DNA of 64,000 nucleotides from Tenodera sinensis (GCA_030765045.1 CM060964.1:277011888-277075887), one strand, 5' to 3'; shown: positions 1 through 10,868, counted from the first letter of the stretch. Notes: generated from the letters alone by a model not told the origin. Translations and numbers: made by a program.

Positions 1-832
1 CAATCCATACTAGATTTCCAGAACATGAATGGCTCCATATTTATACTGATGGATCATTGATATCAAACCAAGATGGAGCAGGTGCTGGAGTCACATGTCA
101 CCTCTTTTCCTATTACAAACCTTTAAGTTATGGAACTACTAACTTTGATGGAGAAATTGAAGCAATTTGAATGGCCCTACAAAATCTTTTTTATAGAATT
201 TCACATTTTCAGCAAGCAGTTATTCTCTCAGATTCCAGGGCAGCAATTATAGCAATTACTTCCAAGTTGTCACCAAAAAACCAAACAATTATAGAATATT
301 GGAAAATCCTTACCCATCTAACAGCACTTCAAAAACACCTAGTCTTCCAATGGATACCAGCTCACTGTGGACTGACTGGTAATGAGAAAGCTGATTTTCT
401 TGCAAAAAAGGGTACCAGTGGTGTACAAAAATCTATAGTTATTCTACCATTTTATACAGCTAAAAGATTAGTCAACTCTGAATTCAAAAAAATTATTGCA
501 AAATATTACTATGAAAAATCAAAGAATAAAAGATGGGAACTACCAAACATTCAAACAGTAATTCCTGAGTATCCTCGAAAAACAGCAGTTGCAGCCTTCA
601 GGTTGATTACAGGACATGATTGTCTGGCAAAACATTTAAACAGAATTGGGATATATTCTTCACCACTCTGTCCTCTATGTGATCTGCAAGAGGAAATGGA
701 TCAAGACCACCTTCAAATATGCCCAGCCACTTCTAGTGCCCCATTCATCAGTGAAAAATATTGGAGAGCAAGAGGATTAATGACTTCATTGTCAGAAATC
801 CAGCATTAGCTAACAACAAGAACAACATTATG
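1..832 (+). pseudogene. 3' end of an I/R1-group LINE (RNase H region), cut by the window edge
   Basis: Reading frame 3 gives the C-terminal RNase H of a non-LTR retrotransposon. Visible motifs are IYTDGS (first Asp), GEIEAI (Glu), LSDSRAAI (Asp) and GNEKADFLAKKG (last Asp), then a C-terminal knuckle of the form C-x2-C-x10-H-x4-C at about 669-715. A TGA at 168-170 interrupts the frame where the close copy at 46.8-47.6 kb reads CGA, so this looks like CpG decay. The protein ends at 809 and the element ends near 832 in AGCTAACAACAA, the 3' end shared by every copy of this family in the window. It lies inside an LTR that resumes at 833. RNase H removes RNA from the cDNA hybrid during target-primed reverse transcription. 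The copy is inactive and its 5' part lies outside the window. Confidence 0.85.
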
Positions 833-1037
833 ATTTTGTATTTGTATGCATATGCGCTCATTTTCCCGTGAAGTACACTTTGAAACCCTCCTACATTCTA
901 AATAGTTCCTGTAATGTTAGGGAAGTGATCTTTATCTATCCTCCCTACACTTTTAACATTAAATATGCATGGTTATTATATTTATACATATTAAATTTGA
1001 ACATGTAACTTAACATTTATGACATTTTTAAACAATT

Positions 1038-3625
1038 ACTTTTTTTTAACAACTGAACCATTAAAATATAATAACAAAAGCTTAACTACAGATAGGGAAA
1101 TAGCAGAATCCCTTAACAAGTTTTATGCTCAATCACAAAGAATACCCCAAGCGTATAAAAAACAAGATAAGGCTATCCAAAAAACTATCAGAGAAACTAG
1201 TAAGCCAAAAGGTATACAAAATGATATTTTTATTCAGGATTTTAATGAAACAGAACTGGATTTAGCAATAGAACAATTACAGAACAAAAAATATCCAGGA
1301 CCTGACAAGATCCACCCAGAGTTTATTAAACACCTTGGCAGGAAAGGAAAAGAAATCCTACTTAAACTGTATAACACGTGTTGGAGAATGACTGTACCTT
1401 CCGACTGGAAAAAAGCCATTATCATCCCGATTTTAAAGAAAAACAAACCCTCAAACAATATTAATAGTTTCAGACCAATATCTTTGACCAGTGTTATTGC
1501 AAAAGTGATGGAAAGAATGGTGGCATCTAGACTTAACTGGTTCCTAGAATATTACAACTTAATTAATAGTTCACAGACCGGCTTCAGACAGAATCACAGT
1601 ACAAGTGAAAATGTACTCCTACTAAGCCAAGACATCAAGGAAGCTTTCAATAGAAAGGAGGATACCTTGGCAGTATTCATTGATTTTAAATCAGCATATG
1701 ACTCAGTCTGGAGAAATAAATTAGTTGAGAAGTTGCAATCAATAGGTGTGAAAAGTAACATGCTTAAATGGATAACTCAGTTTATTTCACAAAGATTTTG
1801 TGCCACAAAATATAATACATACATTTCCAAATATAAACAAACACACCGAGGATTTCCACAAGGTGCTGTTCTGAGCACAACACTCTTTAACATATATATA
1901 AATGACCTTCCATCAATAATAAAAACTTTAGAAACCAAAATTGCTTTATTTGCTGACGATGTAGTCATTTGGACTTCAGGCTCTTCAAAAAAACCTGAAT
2001 TAATTAAAGACAGAATAGAAACAGCCCTAAACAAAGTACATGAATGGAGCTCCAAAAACCTCATGACTATCAATGTGGAAAAAACAAATTATGAATTATT
2101 TACACTAAAATACAAACCAGTTAATATTAACATAAATTATAATGGTAATCCACTCAAAGCAGTTGATGATGCCAAATACTTAGGCATCACTTTCGACAGA
2201 AAGCTAACTTGGAAAAAACATATAACAAACATCTCAGAAAAGGTTGAAAAGAAATTACAAATCCTGAAAAGGTTAGCTGGTGCTAAATGGGGCTGCTCAA
2301 GGAGAGTCCTTAACACAACATACAAAATGTATATTAAACCAAACCTCTTGTACTGTTCTGAAGCTTTAATAACAGCAGCAAATGCTAACATCAATAAACT
2401 TGAACAAATACAAAATCAGGCTCTTCGCCTAATCACTGGAGCAGTTAAATCCACACCTATTGATGCCATGCTTGCCTTAACACGGACCCCATCATTAATA
2501 ACAAAAATAGAAGAACAAGCATTGCTCCAACACGAGAAAATGTTACGACTGCTAAACTCTAAATGGACAGAAGAGAACCTCCCCCCTTCAATCCTTAAAA
2601 CTCATAGTAGTTTCCTAGAAAAGGTAACACAGATTAAATCCAAATTGAACATTCCTAACACCAGAGAAAATCTACTTATAAGAGAAAATCCATTGGAATT
2701 ATTGCAACCTGCCTTCAATTTGGAATTAATAGAGGAAATAAGTAAATCAGACACACCAAAAGAAATACAAACACTTCTAGCTCTGGAAACAATCAATACT
2801 AGGTATCCCACAGAAGAATGGCTGCACATATATACTGATGGATCCTCGAAGGAAAACCTTACTGGAGCTGGAGTTACATGTTCACATTTTTCCTTTTATC
2901 ATTCTGTTGGCAGGGACACAACAAATTATGATGGAGAAATAGAGGCTATATACATTGCTCTCCGACAATTATTAAATCTTCCCTTAAATAAATTTAACAA
3001 GGCAGTAATTCTTTCAGATTCTAAAGCTGCAATTCAGGGAATATGTTCAAATACTACAAAGAAGTCAACAAAAATTAGAGAATGCTACAAAATGTTAACA
3101 CAACTCCAAAAAGTTAATAAGACTGTTCATCTGCAATGGATTCCAGCACACTGTGGAGTCATGGGGAACGAAGCTGCAGACTCACTTGCAAAGAAAGGCA
3201 CAACAATAAAACAAAAGTCTAAATTCAATTTCTCATATTCCTCAATAAAACGCTTGATCATTAAAAATTTTTCTCATTCATACCTACAAGAAATAGAAAC
3301 AAATGCCAAAGATAAAAAATGGATTACACTACTTTCCAATCCAGATATAATCCCCCAGAGACCAAGGAAAACAGCTGCTGCAGCCTTCCGACTATTGACA
3401 AATCATGACTGCTTGGCAAGTCATCTCTACAGAATAGGTATCTCAGCCTCACCAATATGTGTCCTGTGTAACGATCCAGCAGAAATGAATGAAGAACACT
3501 TGAAGACCTGTGAAGCATTAAGATCAGAAGAAACTACAGTTCAAAAGTATTGGAAAGCACGAATGCTAATGGCTTCATTGCCAGATGCAAGGCACTAGAA
3601 AACAACAACAACTTTTTTTTAACAA
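1038..3625 (+). mobile_element. Recent 5'-truncated LINE insertion with 15-bp target-site duplication
   Basis: The insertion 1053-3610 is flanked by perfect 15-bp copies of ACTTTTTTTTAACAA at 1038-1052 and 3611-3625. The 3' end is an AACAACAACAAC tail after the stop codon. The endonuclease and leader are missing, as expected from incomplete target-primed reverse transcription. The intact reading frame and perfect duplication point to a recent event. Confidence 0.9.
1053..3598 (+). CDS. LINE ORF2 remainder: reverse transcriptase plus RNase H, frame intact
   Basis: About 848 codons are open from the insertion boundary to TAG at 3596-3598. The reverse transcriptase shows motif 0/1 NSFRPISLTSVIAKVMERM, motif A VFIDFKSAYDSVW, motif B GFPQGAVLSTTLFNIYINDL and the catalytic LFADDVVIW. 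A thumb region with KYLGITFDRKLTWKKHI follows. The C-terminal RNase H has IYTDGSS, GEIEAIYIAL, LSDSKAAI, LQWIPAHCG and NEAADSLAKKG, with D-E-D-D complete. A final C-x2-C-x10-H-x4-C knuckle (CVLCNDP to HLKTC) closes the protein. The N-terminal apurinic-type endonuclease is absent, so the copy cannot move on its own, but no stop or frameshift is seen. RT plus RNase H with this knuckle places it in the I/R1 group rather than classical Jockey. It is related to, but clearly distinct from, the family at 43.0-47.6 kb. Confidence 0.92.
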
Positions 3626-3749
3626 TAAAGACAATGGCAATACATTTTCAGTACTCAACAAATCCTTACCAACATGAAAAATAAACTATATTTACATCAA
3701 ATATTTACATAAATGCCTTCTTTTCGGGGTCTAACCATATATTGTCTCA

Positions 3750-4101
3750 CATGCCCCTTGTTTTGTTTTTAAAGTTGTGACAACACAATACAACACTTCT
3801 CCTTATTCCTTTGATACAATTTTTCACTTTGTACAATAACCTTTTTTCTTTACAGTCTTCTTTGCTGTATGTTTTTTTCTTTTGTTTTGGCATGACACAG
3901 CAGTCCTTTATAATTTTAACATGTTTAGTTATTACACAGCGCAATACCATGGATATTCTTAAGTTTTTACAAGATATTTTTTTCAGGTAGATAAACAGTA
4001 TAACAGTTGTCCCCATATTCTACTATTCTGTGATCATTTATATGCATACTGCCCACATTAATTTACCAAGAGTAGAGATATGGAATGTACTATATTAGAA
4101 G
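3750..4101 (-). mobile_element. 3' internal end of an element-A-related LTR retrotransposon
   Basis: Read on the minus strand, this segment matches the 3' non-coding end of element A (about 29500-29678), including the purine-rich tract ending AAGGGGCAT next to the LTR. It encodes nothing recognisable. It shows the LTR at 833-3749 belonged to a once complete minus-strand element rather than a solo LTR. Confidence 0.65.
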
Positions 4102-5866
4102 ACTCAGGGGTCTCCGTCTAGGGGACATGTGAATAGCGACCACAAGGTACCCAAGCTGAGCAGAACATTACTTCCACTTACTGGTTTTTTTCAAATTTTC
4201 AAATTTATTGCTCATAAAACTTGTAATAAAAGCATGGAGCATTGTCAAATGCTAATACATGAATAAAAAGTACATCATGGCACATAATTAGACTTATGGA
4301 ATACAAACATGGAATATTGAATATGCAAAAATACGTTAACAGTACACATTAATTTAACATCTCTTCTAACCTGTATGGGCACTTTTCAATTAGATAATTC
4401 TTTAACTCTTTAGCAAAGGAGTTTTTTCTTGAGTGCTCTTTTATAGTTCTTGGTAGGGCATTATATAATATCATTCCCATTACAATCGGATCCTTTTTGG
4501 TTGAAGCCTTATTAAGTGCATTCTATGGTAATTTTCATTCCCTCTGGTGTTATATGTATGGATATCTGTGTTTTTAGTGGGTGATTTGTTTTGAATCAGT
4601 ATAATTACTTTGTATACATAAATAGCAACTATTGTCAATATTTTATTCTTTTTAAAGAGTGGCTTACACGTGTCTGTAGTCTTTAGTTGAAAAATATGAC
4701 GTATGCATCTCTTCTGTAGCAATAGTATCCTGTTTAATTTTGTTACCCCACACCCTCCCCAAATTTCAATACCATATTCCAAGTGCACGTATATTATGCC
4801 GTAATATATAGCTTTAAGCTCTTCTACATTAAGGTATTTTGCAAAGTATTTTATTAGGTATATGTTTTTTGTGATTTTCTTACTTACTTCGTTTACATGC
4901 ATTTCATATGTTAAGTGTTCGTCAAGATATATTCCTAAAAATTTTTGATTAGATACCTGTTCTACTTTAGTACTTTCAAGTCTTACATTTATGTAGTTTA
5001 GTTTCTCCCCCTTTTTTTGTTGATGCTGAAAATGTATCAGTTTGGTTTTTTTTATGTTTAATTTAAGAGAGTTATCTTTAAGATAATTTGAAATTTGTAG
5101 CAAATTTTGAGAAATTTTGTTTTCTAGTTGTAGCAAGTTTTTTCCTTTACAAATGAGTGAAGTATCGTCAGCATACGATATGAGTTTCAAATCGGTTGAT
5201 TCCCCCAAATCATTTACATACAAAATAAAGAGCAGTGGCCCTAGGACAGATCCTTGAGGTGCTCCAGATTTTACATTTTGAATGTTAGATTGAACAGATT
5301 TGAAATGATTTCCATACAGCCAATTTAGTTTACAACATTGTTTACGACTTACTAGATAAGACTGTAATATTTTATTTATTTTCCCCCTTAGCCCATAATT
5401 TTCTAGTTATGGTGTTTTGCTCCTAACTGTAACTTTTCTATCTGACCTTACCTTGGTCATCTCTTGTTCTCTTCCGACCCCGATGCTATTAGGGTTCCCG
5501 AGGGCTAGGGAGTTTTATTTTTCCAACCTCTCCATTTCTCTATAAAATCTTAACCCCTAACATGCTGACCTGTCATGGCATGTAATACGTACTCTGATTG
5601 GTGATCAGAGGATATGGTCGGTGAATTTATTTTGATAATTCTCCCGGTCAGGTCGTTGAGACTTGTAAACCAACGACAGGTGTGGTCCTCCAGACATTCT
5701 GGGGGTTGTGAGAGAGCGATGTGACCGCCAAAACATAAAAATATGGTGCTCTCTAAAAAGCGGTTACTATTACTGCTATTGCTCTCTTCAATATCATCAG
5801 TGAAAAATATTGGAGAGCAAGAGGATTAATGACTTCATTGTCAGAAATCCAGCATTAGCTAACAAC
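4102..5866 (+). mobile_element. LINE derivative: 5' leader fused to the last ~80 bp of the element, split by another LINE
   Basis: 4102-4185 and 5410-5790 match the 5' leader of the LINE at 43038 (opening ACTCAGGGGTCTCCGTCTAG). From about 5793 the sequence switches to the terminal part of the same family (ATCAGTGAAAAATATTGG to CAGCATTAGCTAACAAC). No endonuclease, RT or RNase H remains between them. The piece at 4186-5409 is a later minus-strand LINE insertion with a candidate 4-bp TGGT duplication. A minus-strand element of the same two-part build lies at 50816-51376. Confidence 0.7.
4186..5409 (-). pseudogene. 5'-truncated Jockey/CR1-like LINE with RT fragment
   Basis: The minus strand reads open from about 5405 to the stop at 4480. 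It contains RT motif B (GAPQGSVLGPLLFILYVNDL), the catalytic SYADDTSLI, the thumb-region FLGIYLDEHLTYEMHV, and a C-terminus with YNTRGNENYH typical of Jockey/BS/CR1-type elements. Motif A and everything upstream are missing, and there is no RNase H. The 3' untranslated region runs to about 4187 and ends in a short A tract. The frame is open but the protein is less than half of a complete ORF2. It is nested in the LINE derivative at 4102-5866. Confidence 0.85.
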
Positions 5867-6982
5867 ACATTTTTTCCAAAGAAAAAACACTTTTCCCCTT
5901 TCTTTCATCTGGAAGCTTCAACTGCAGAGTTTGCACACTTTTGGAATGTTTATGAGACGCTTGACCAGCATCCTGGGAGGTGGAATGGTAACTTGGAAAA
6001 GGGAGCAGTTTCCTTTATTTGCTGAAATTAGCATACTAATTTTACTTATTCCACTATGAAATTTAAAATAAATGAAGCCTCTTTAAATCTTTTAGCATAG
6101 GAAAACCAATCACAGCTGTGATCCTAATGACATTCTAATTATCTTTGAGTATAGTGTCAGATAAATTTTTTACTCAGATCTCAGTCACAGTGAATTGAGT
6201 GCCCAGTTGGAAGACTCTTTCTACTCTTTTGCACATAAATTGTCATAAAAGTGCTAAAATGTGTGTGGGAGGAGGGTTACCCACATATATATTGCAATTC
6301 ATGGACTTCATGTATTATTACTGAAGGTATTCAAAAGAGCAAAAAAAGAAGAAAGAAAATAAACCTGTTTACTGGAATGTATGCTTTAGTGAAAAGAGAA
6401 GTAGAGATGTCACAAGGAGGAAAATTCCATAAGAGGTTGCTAACAATAAGCTTCTTAATCCTGACACTACTGGTTTACTATTGTCGATAGACTGGAAAGA
6501 TTAGAGGGAAAGTGAAAGAAAGATGCTATTTTGCAGGTTGTTAGAATGGATAGTTTTTTGGAGGAATTGGAATATTTTCATTCCTGTGTTACAAATTATG
6601 CAGCCCCCGTTAAGCTCCAGCACCCAAAGTTTGCTCAATCTCTTCTGCACAGCTGCTGAAATATATTTCAGTAATCACTATATAATTCTGAGTGACAAGA
6701 GAGTATGAACAAAATGTTGAGGTGATTCCATCCAAAAGTGCAGTTGAACTTGCGAAACTTAAGTTCATTTTGCGTATTTTCTTGTTATTATGTAGGTTTT
6801 GTGTCAGTATAAATTTTTGTGTCTTCTTTCTTCCCACATCTATTTGTCCTATTTTTCTCTGTGTTGGTTTAAAATTATTAGTTAAAAAATACAATCAAAA
6901 TTTCATTTATGCATTTTTATCTATCAACTCTTTGAAATGTGATTTTAATTTCATGTTTGTGTTATTTCCAAAGATATAACTT
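5867..6982. other. No recognisable gene
   Basis: AT-rich sequence with only short open frames of low complexity. I see no domain, exon of the host gene or repeat boundary. The next exon of the host gene should lie to the left of 10003 but I could not find it here or anywhere in 1-10002. Confidence 0.4.
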
Positions 6983-7092
6983 GTTTATCATAATGTTGTT
7001 GTTGGCTAATGCTGGATTTCTGACAATGAAGTCATTAGTCCTCTTGCTCTCCAAAATTTTTCACTGATGCATGGGGCACTGTTTATCATAAT
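6983..7092 (-). mobile_element. 86-bp LINE 3'-end insertion with 12-bp duplication
   Basis: 6995-7080 is the reverse complement of the last ~85 bp of the LINE family at 43-47.6 kb (TTGTTGTTGGCTAATGCTGG through TTTTTCACTGATGCATGGGG). It is flanked by GTTTATCATAAT at 6983-6994 and 7081-7092. This is a severely 5'-truncated insertion. Confidence 0.9.
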
Positions 7093-7414
7093 TAACTCAA
7101 ATTATATGCTTTCTCTTCAATATGATACAAGATACTTAATTACAAATTTATAAATGCTACAAAAGTAAATGTACAAATCAAAATGCAAGTTTTCTGATTT
7201 AAACATGCTAAAAATTGCCATCCCTAATGATAATTTTAGTGAATGTGTGACCTTTTAAGTGAGTTCTATAATCCTTTTGCAGTGTATTTCTAACAACCCT
7301 GCTGAAAACAATTTCATGTGTACACTCACATGGCTTTCTCTACTCATTTTTGTACAAAGTATGCTTAAATATGCTTATTCCTCTATCTAACTACCAACCC
7401 TGTGACACAATAAA
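7093..7414. other. No recognisable feature
   Basis: AT-rich spacer. A stretch around 7300-7345 resembles a unit of the array at 19.4-20.9 kb (ACTCACATGGCTTTCTCTAC), which suggests a stray copy. Confidence 0.3.
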
Positions 7415-7725
7415 CTTTTCAAGCTAAGACCTACTGCCTGGCTGCTGCCTCCCCTACCTCTGCCCACCACAGGTATAATGAGTGGGGTGTAGTACTGGAT
7501 GATGGAACATCTCTCCTGACCAATTAATGTGATCTTTGTAACCGGAGACTATTACTTCTCTAGCAAGTAGCTCCTCAATTGGCCCCTCAGCAACCATACA
7601 AGGCTGAGTGCATCCCAGACCAGGTCTCCCAGTGGGAGAAAATCCCTATGCCAATACTGAGAATTAAGCCTGGGTCTCCCCCTCAGTATGCAGCAGTGCT
7701 ACCACTGCACTAGGAGATGGCCTAT
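7415..7725 (-). repeat. tRNA-derived SINE, family sharing 57.3 kb
   Basis: The minus strand opens with a tRNA-like head containing TAGTGCAGTGGTAGCACTG (box A-like) followed by a degraded box B. The GC content is higher than in the surroundings. The portion around 7421-7490 recurs at 57300-57450, so this is an interspersed repeat and not a unique gene. Confidence 0.6.
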
Positions 7726-8316
7726 TCTTCTGTCTACTACTGTTGATCAAGATAAACATTTGTAGAAATGGTCATATTATGTATTTCCTTATGGGTACAA
7801 TGGGAATATGAGAGTACATACGCTTAAGCGAGAGTAAAATCTTTCAAGAGCTGGTTGCCATGTGGTGGCTTTGGCATTCCATTCTCTTTGCATGTCCAGG
7901 ACATGAGAAAATGAAGACGTCCTATTTGAGAAAAGCATAAGTATTGGAGAATTCAAACAAATAACAAGGAATACCTCTGAAATGGTTCACTCTACAAAAG
8001 AATGTATTTGACATAATTTATGTGCTTTAATGAGATCTACATTTCCTTTTCTGGGGAGGGGGTACATTTTGAACACTTTTCAAATGTTTCTTGAAAACCT
8101 TAACTTCAAAATATTCAGAAGCTAGAAGGAGAATAATTTCATTATTAACACCATTTCATTATTAAACACACATGCACACTCACACATCTGCACCTGCACA
8201 CACACATTTTTTGTCTATCTCTTAAGGTTTACCAGTTATAGAAAAGTCATCCAGAATGAAGAGGACTTCTGAGGACATTCCTTCATTTTTGATGAAAATA
8301 TCTTAAACTTACCTAT
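7726..8316. other. Intergenic or intronic spacer with a fragment of repeat Y
   Basis: 8160-8262 contains a decayed CA-rich tract and the segment GTCTATCTCTTAAGGTTTAC, which is the complement of an internal part of repeat Y. Nothing else is recognised. Confidence 0.4.
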
Positions 8317-8685
8317 GGTAATTATTATTTATGTCAACAAACTTACTGTTGGTGTTTTTAAACACACAAACCATGTGTGGGCAATGTTTGAGATGTAGAA
8401 CTGGAGCTTAAAAATTCAATGCCACAGCTGGGATTTGAACCACTTCAACTCCACTTACAAGGCAGGTGCTTTAACCATTAAGCTATTGTGACAACCTGCC
8501 AGAATGACATTGAATTCTCCAACCAATTCGTATTTCTCCCAGTAAACCACAACGGCAGTCTCACATCAGAGACGATTTCCCCAATGGTGACTATCTTAAG
8601 TACCTTATGTCCCGGGATTAAATAACCTTCAGGTGGTAATATTAATTATTTATGCCAACAAACTTGCTGTTGGTATTTTTAACCA
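8317..8685 (-). repeat. SINE S1 (tRNA-derived), one near-full and one partial tandem unit
   Basis: The minus strand carries a tRNA-like head (box A-like TAGCTTAATGGTTAAAGCAC, box B GGTTCAAATCC). It ends in an AT-rich tail of the form GGCATAAATAATAATT. A second partial unit starts near 8641. Further copies are at 10640, 16177-17191 and 58640. Confidence 0.75.
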
Positions 8686-9015
8686 AAATCATTAGGGCCA
8701 TTCTTGAGAAAATGAAAATTTTCTAAAAATGTTCCACATAAAGGGTATTCTGGGGTGGGGGAATTTTTTGAAAATGTTCATGTTGCATCCTTGGTAGATG
8801 CTAAACTTAAATGCTATGTTTGATACTTAACTGACTTTTCATTTTTGAATAATACAGTTCACAGACATACACAAAGATACCTTTTTCTAAAACTGTTTTT
8901 CTGAGTTCAGGGAGTCTTAAAACATGTATTTCAGTTGAAATCTTTGTCTCAAATTTTTGAGTGGAATACAATACTTCCCCTACTTACTATATGCGATACA
9001 GAAGTAAAAGTATTA
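8686..9015 (-). repeat. Repeat Y copy (short form, decayed)
   Basis: Compared with other copies, it has the conserved blocks for the ATTTTCTTGAAAAT region, the GCATCCTTG block, a remnant of the microsatellite position (ACAGACATACACAAAG), TTTTTCTAAAA, and the terminal GTGGAATACAATACTTCC. No coding capacity is seen. Confidence 0.65.
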
Positions 9016-9063
9016 TGCTTTTACTAATTTCATACCTCTGTTGGTAGTAACAGTCCTTTTCTT

Positions 9064-9406
9064 GATCAATGCTTCACGAGTGATCAGACAATTCCTCAGG
9101 CTGGTGAAAGAACCACTTGGGCTTAAGGTCCCAGGAATATACAGGATTCCTTGCAATTGTGGGAAGGTGTTTGTGGGTCAAACAGGACGCACGATAGAGG
9201 AAAGATGCAAAGAACATCAACGGAACATCAGGCTTCTCCAGCCGGAAAAATCAGCAGTGGCCCAACATTGCATACAGCAGGTCCACAAAATAAACTTCCA
9301 AGACAAGAAAGTTCTAGAACACGCAGAAAATTACTGGGACAGACTCATCAAGGAGGCCATCCACATCAAATTACCCCAACAATTACAACAGAGATGGCGG
9401 ACTTAA
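9064..9406 (+). pseudogene. Penelope-like element: GIY-YIG endonuclease domain
   Basis: The frame ending at 9406 encodes the C-terminal endonuclease that nicks DNA for Penelope-like retroelements. GIYRIPCNCGKVFVGQTGRT carries the GIY and YVG-like motif, here VFVGQ, with the cysteine pair CNC found in this group. It is followed by EERCKEHQRNI and KSAVAQHC, and ends with WDRLIKEAIHIK. The RT core is missing upstream, so this is a 5'-truncated copy. The first residues are translated from target-site and inverted-terminus sequence and are not native. The frame is otherwise open to TAA. Confidence 0.85.
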
Positions 9407-9686
9407 ACTAAGTTCCGCGTGGACAACAGCCATCAGAAACACCTACAGAAACAGCAACACCATGGACCTTGAACAAAATACGTACCCGCAGGAAGACACC
9501 CCAACCAGCGACACTGGACAAAGTTCATACCTGCGGAAAACACTTCAGCCAAGGATACACATACCTCATGACAGCAGGCCCAATCACAAACCATCACCTG
9601 CTCATTGGCTAGGAGAACACAACCCACATCCTCCAAACCATAGTATATATTTGGAAAACTGAGGAGACTTTTTCATCTTTTTAGTC

Positions 9687-9720
9687 CTGAAGATGGCCAT
9701 GGAGTCTACAATGGCCGAAA
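9687..9720 (+). ncRNA. Hammerhead-ribozyme-like core in the Penelope-type terminal unit
   Basis: CTGAAGA (9687-9693) is followed by a perfect stem GGCCAT/ATGGCC (9695-9700 with 9711-9716) and then GAAA (9717-9720). This is the order CUGANGA-stem II-GAAA of a hammerhead core. Penelope-like terminal repeats are known to carry hammerhead motifs. Stems I and III are weak by eye, so activity is uncertain. Confidence 0.5.
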
Positions 9721-10002
9721 GCTCGACCTTCTTAAATCTAACATGGCTGATCACCCGTGAAGCATTGATCAATAACATTCGCCATGAAAGTTTCAAATCT
9801 TACAGTCCTTTTCTTCCTATACATCACCACCACCAACACATAAAACCACAGAGTACAAAGAATTTAAAAAAATTCCTGAACACTGCATTATCTCTTATTC
9901 CTTTCAAAGGAATAACCTTACCAGATGCAATCATCATTACTATCATAATCTTCATTTTGTGAATGTGTTTCCCTAGCAAATAATTTATCTATGGTCACTT
10001 AC

Positions 10003-10215
10003 TGAGGAATTTTCTACTTCATAAATGCGGCTATTTGTCCCAGCTGCATATGCAATTTTTCCATCAACTGAAGCAACAACGCAATTGAAGCCACATTCCT
10101 TTGAAATTACTTCTTCAGCCCTTTTTCCTGTAGTCATATCCCAACCATATACTGCACCTTCTGTGCCACATGAGAACATCTTCAAGTCTCTCAGTGTCCA
10201 TGCAAGAGACCTAAC
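10003..10215 (-). CDS. CFAP57: CFAP57-like exon (WD40 propeller), most 3' exon in the window
   Basis: The acceptor TTTTCTCAG ends at 10216 and the donor GTAAGT starts at 10002. The 213 nt give exactly 71 codons, phase 0 at both ends. The product runs VRSLAWTLRDLKMFSCGTEG through AVYGWDMTTGKRAEEVISKE to EVENSS. This is a WD40 repeat pair that matches CFAP57 of vertebrates immediately after its GHTGK motif. CFAP57 is an axonemal protein of motile cilia and flagella linked to inner dynein arms and the nexin-dynein regulatory region; in arthropods this would mean sperm flagella and possibly chordotonal cilia. It joins the exon at 14541-14758, whose last residues are EGHNGK. The following propeller blades and the long coiled-coil half must lie left of the window. 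Confidence 0.92.
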
Positions 10216-10639
10216 CTGAGAAAAGAATAGTATCAGTAAACATTTTCTTATATATTTACAAGATAAAAATGTGTTCAAACATCTGTCTTAGCAAGAGAGA
10301 ACATGTCATGGACAAGAACTGGAGTTTGCAACTTAAGAGATCAGAGAAATGGTTTTATACAAGAGGGAGCCTATTATGGAAGGGCAGAGAGACTTAGAGG
10401 ACATAATATTTTAATGTAAAGGAATGAAAAAATAAAGGAAATAATTTATTAATCACAAATGCTTTAAAAATCAGAACAGTTTTAAACAGAATATTTAGAG
10501 AAGAAAGCCAAAGTGTGGTTAAATATTTACACTGGGTGTTAATTAACTATACCGAAATATTTTCAGAAGAAATGGAGAGGTCTTAAACAAATACTTTGAG
10601 ATAGAAGAATTATGGCCTGTTTATTCAAACCAAAGTTAT
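10216..10639. other. Intron sequence without recognisable elements
   Basis: AT-rich intronic sequence next to the 10215 acceptor. A polypyrimidine run of CTATTCTTTTCTCAG type precedes the exon on the minus strand. Confidence 0.4.
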
Positions 10640-10868
10640 GGCTATAATTTATTTATACCAACAAACTTACTGTTGGTGTTTTTAAACACACAAGCCGTGT
10701 GTGGGCAAAGTTTGAGAGGTAGAACTGGAACTTAAAAATTCAATGCCACAACTGGGATTTGAACCACAGACCTTCCGCTTACCAGGCGGCTGCTCTAACC
10801 ACTGAGCTATTGTGACAAACTGCCAGAATGGCATTAAATTCTCAAACCAGTTCGTATTTCTCCTGGTA
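10640..10868 (-). repeat. SINE S1 copy
   Basis: Contains the S1 tail, the box B region (GGTTCAAATCC in reverse) and the box A region TAGCTCAGTGGTTAGAGCA in reverse. It stops at TTCTCCTGGTAA. The tRNA-like part is better preserved than in the 8.3 kb copy. Confidence 0.75.

Larger units (their letters stand above)
833..3749 (-). mobile_element. LTR of an element-A-related retrotransposon, split by a LINE insertion
   Basis: Bases 833-1052 and 3611-3749 together match the solo LTRs at 15693-17367 and 62292-62937, all in minus orientation. The right border reads TGTCTCA at 3743-3749, the complement of the TGAGACA that opens element A's LTR. The bases that follow match element A's polypurine tract in reverse. 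The LINE at 1053-3610 interrupts it, and the LINE fragment at 1-832 interrupts it further left, so its other end lies outside the window. This is therefore the 3' LTR of a minus-strand element. Confidence 0.75.
9050..9815 (+). mobile_element. 5'-truncated Penelope-like element with 14-bp target duplication
   Basis: ACAGTCCTTTTCTT occurs at 9050-9063 and 9802-9815. Between them lies a GIY-YIG endonuclease end, a spacer with a TATATAT motif at about 9643, and a terminal unit with a hammerhead-like core. The first ~24 bp of the insertion (GATCAATGCTTCACGAGTGA) are an inverted copy of the right-hand end at about 9751-9775. Confidence 0.85.
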
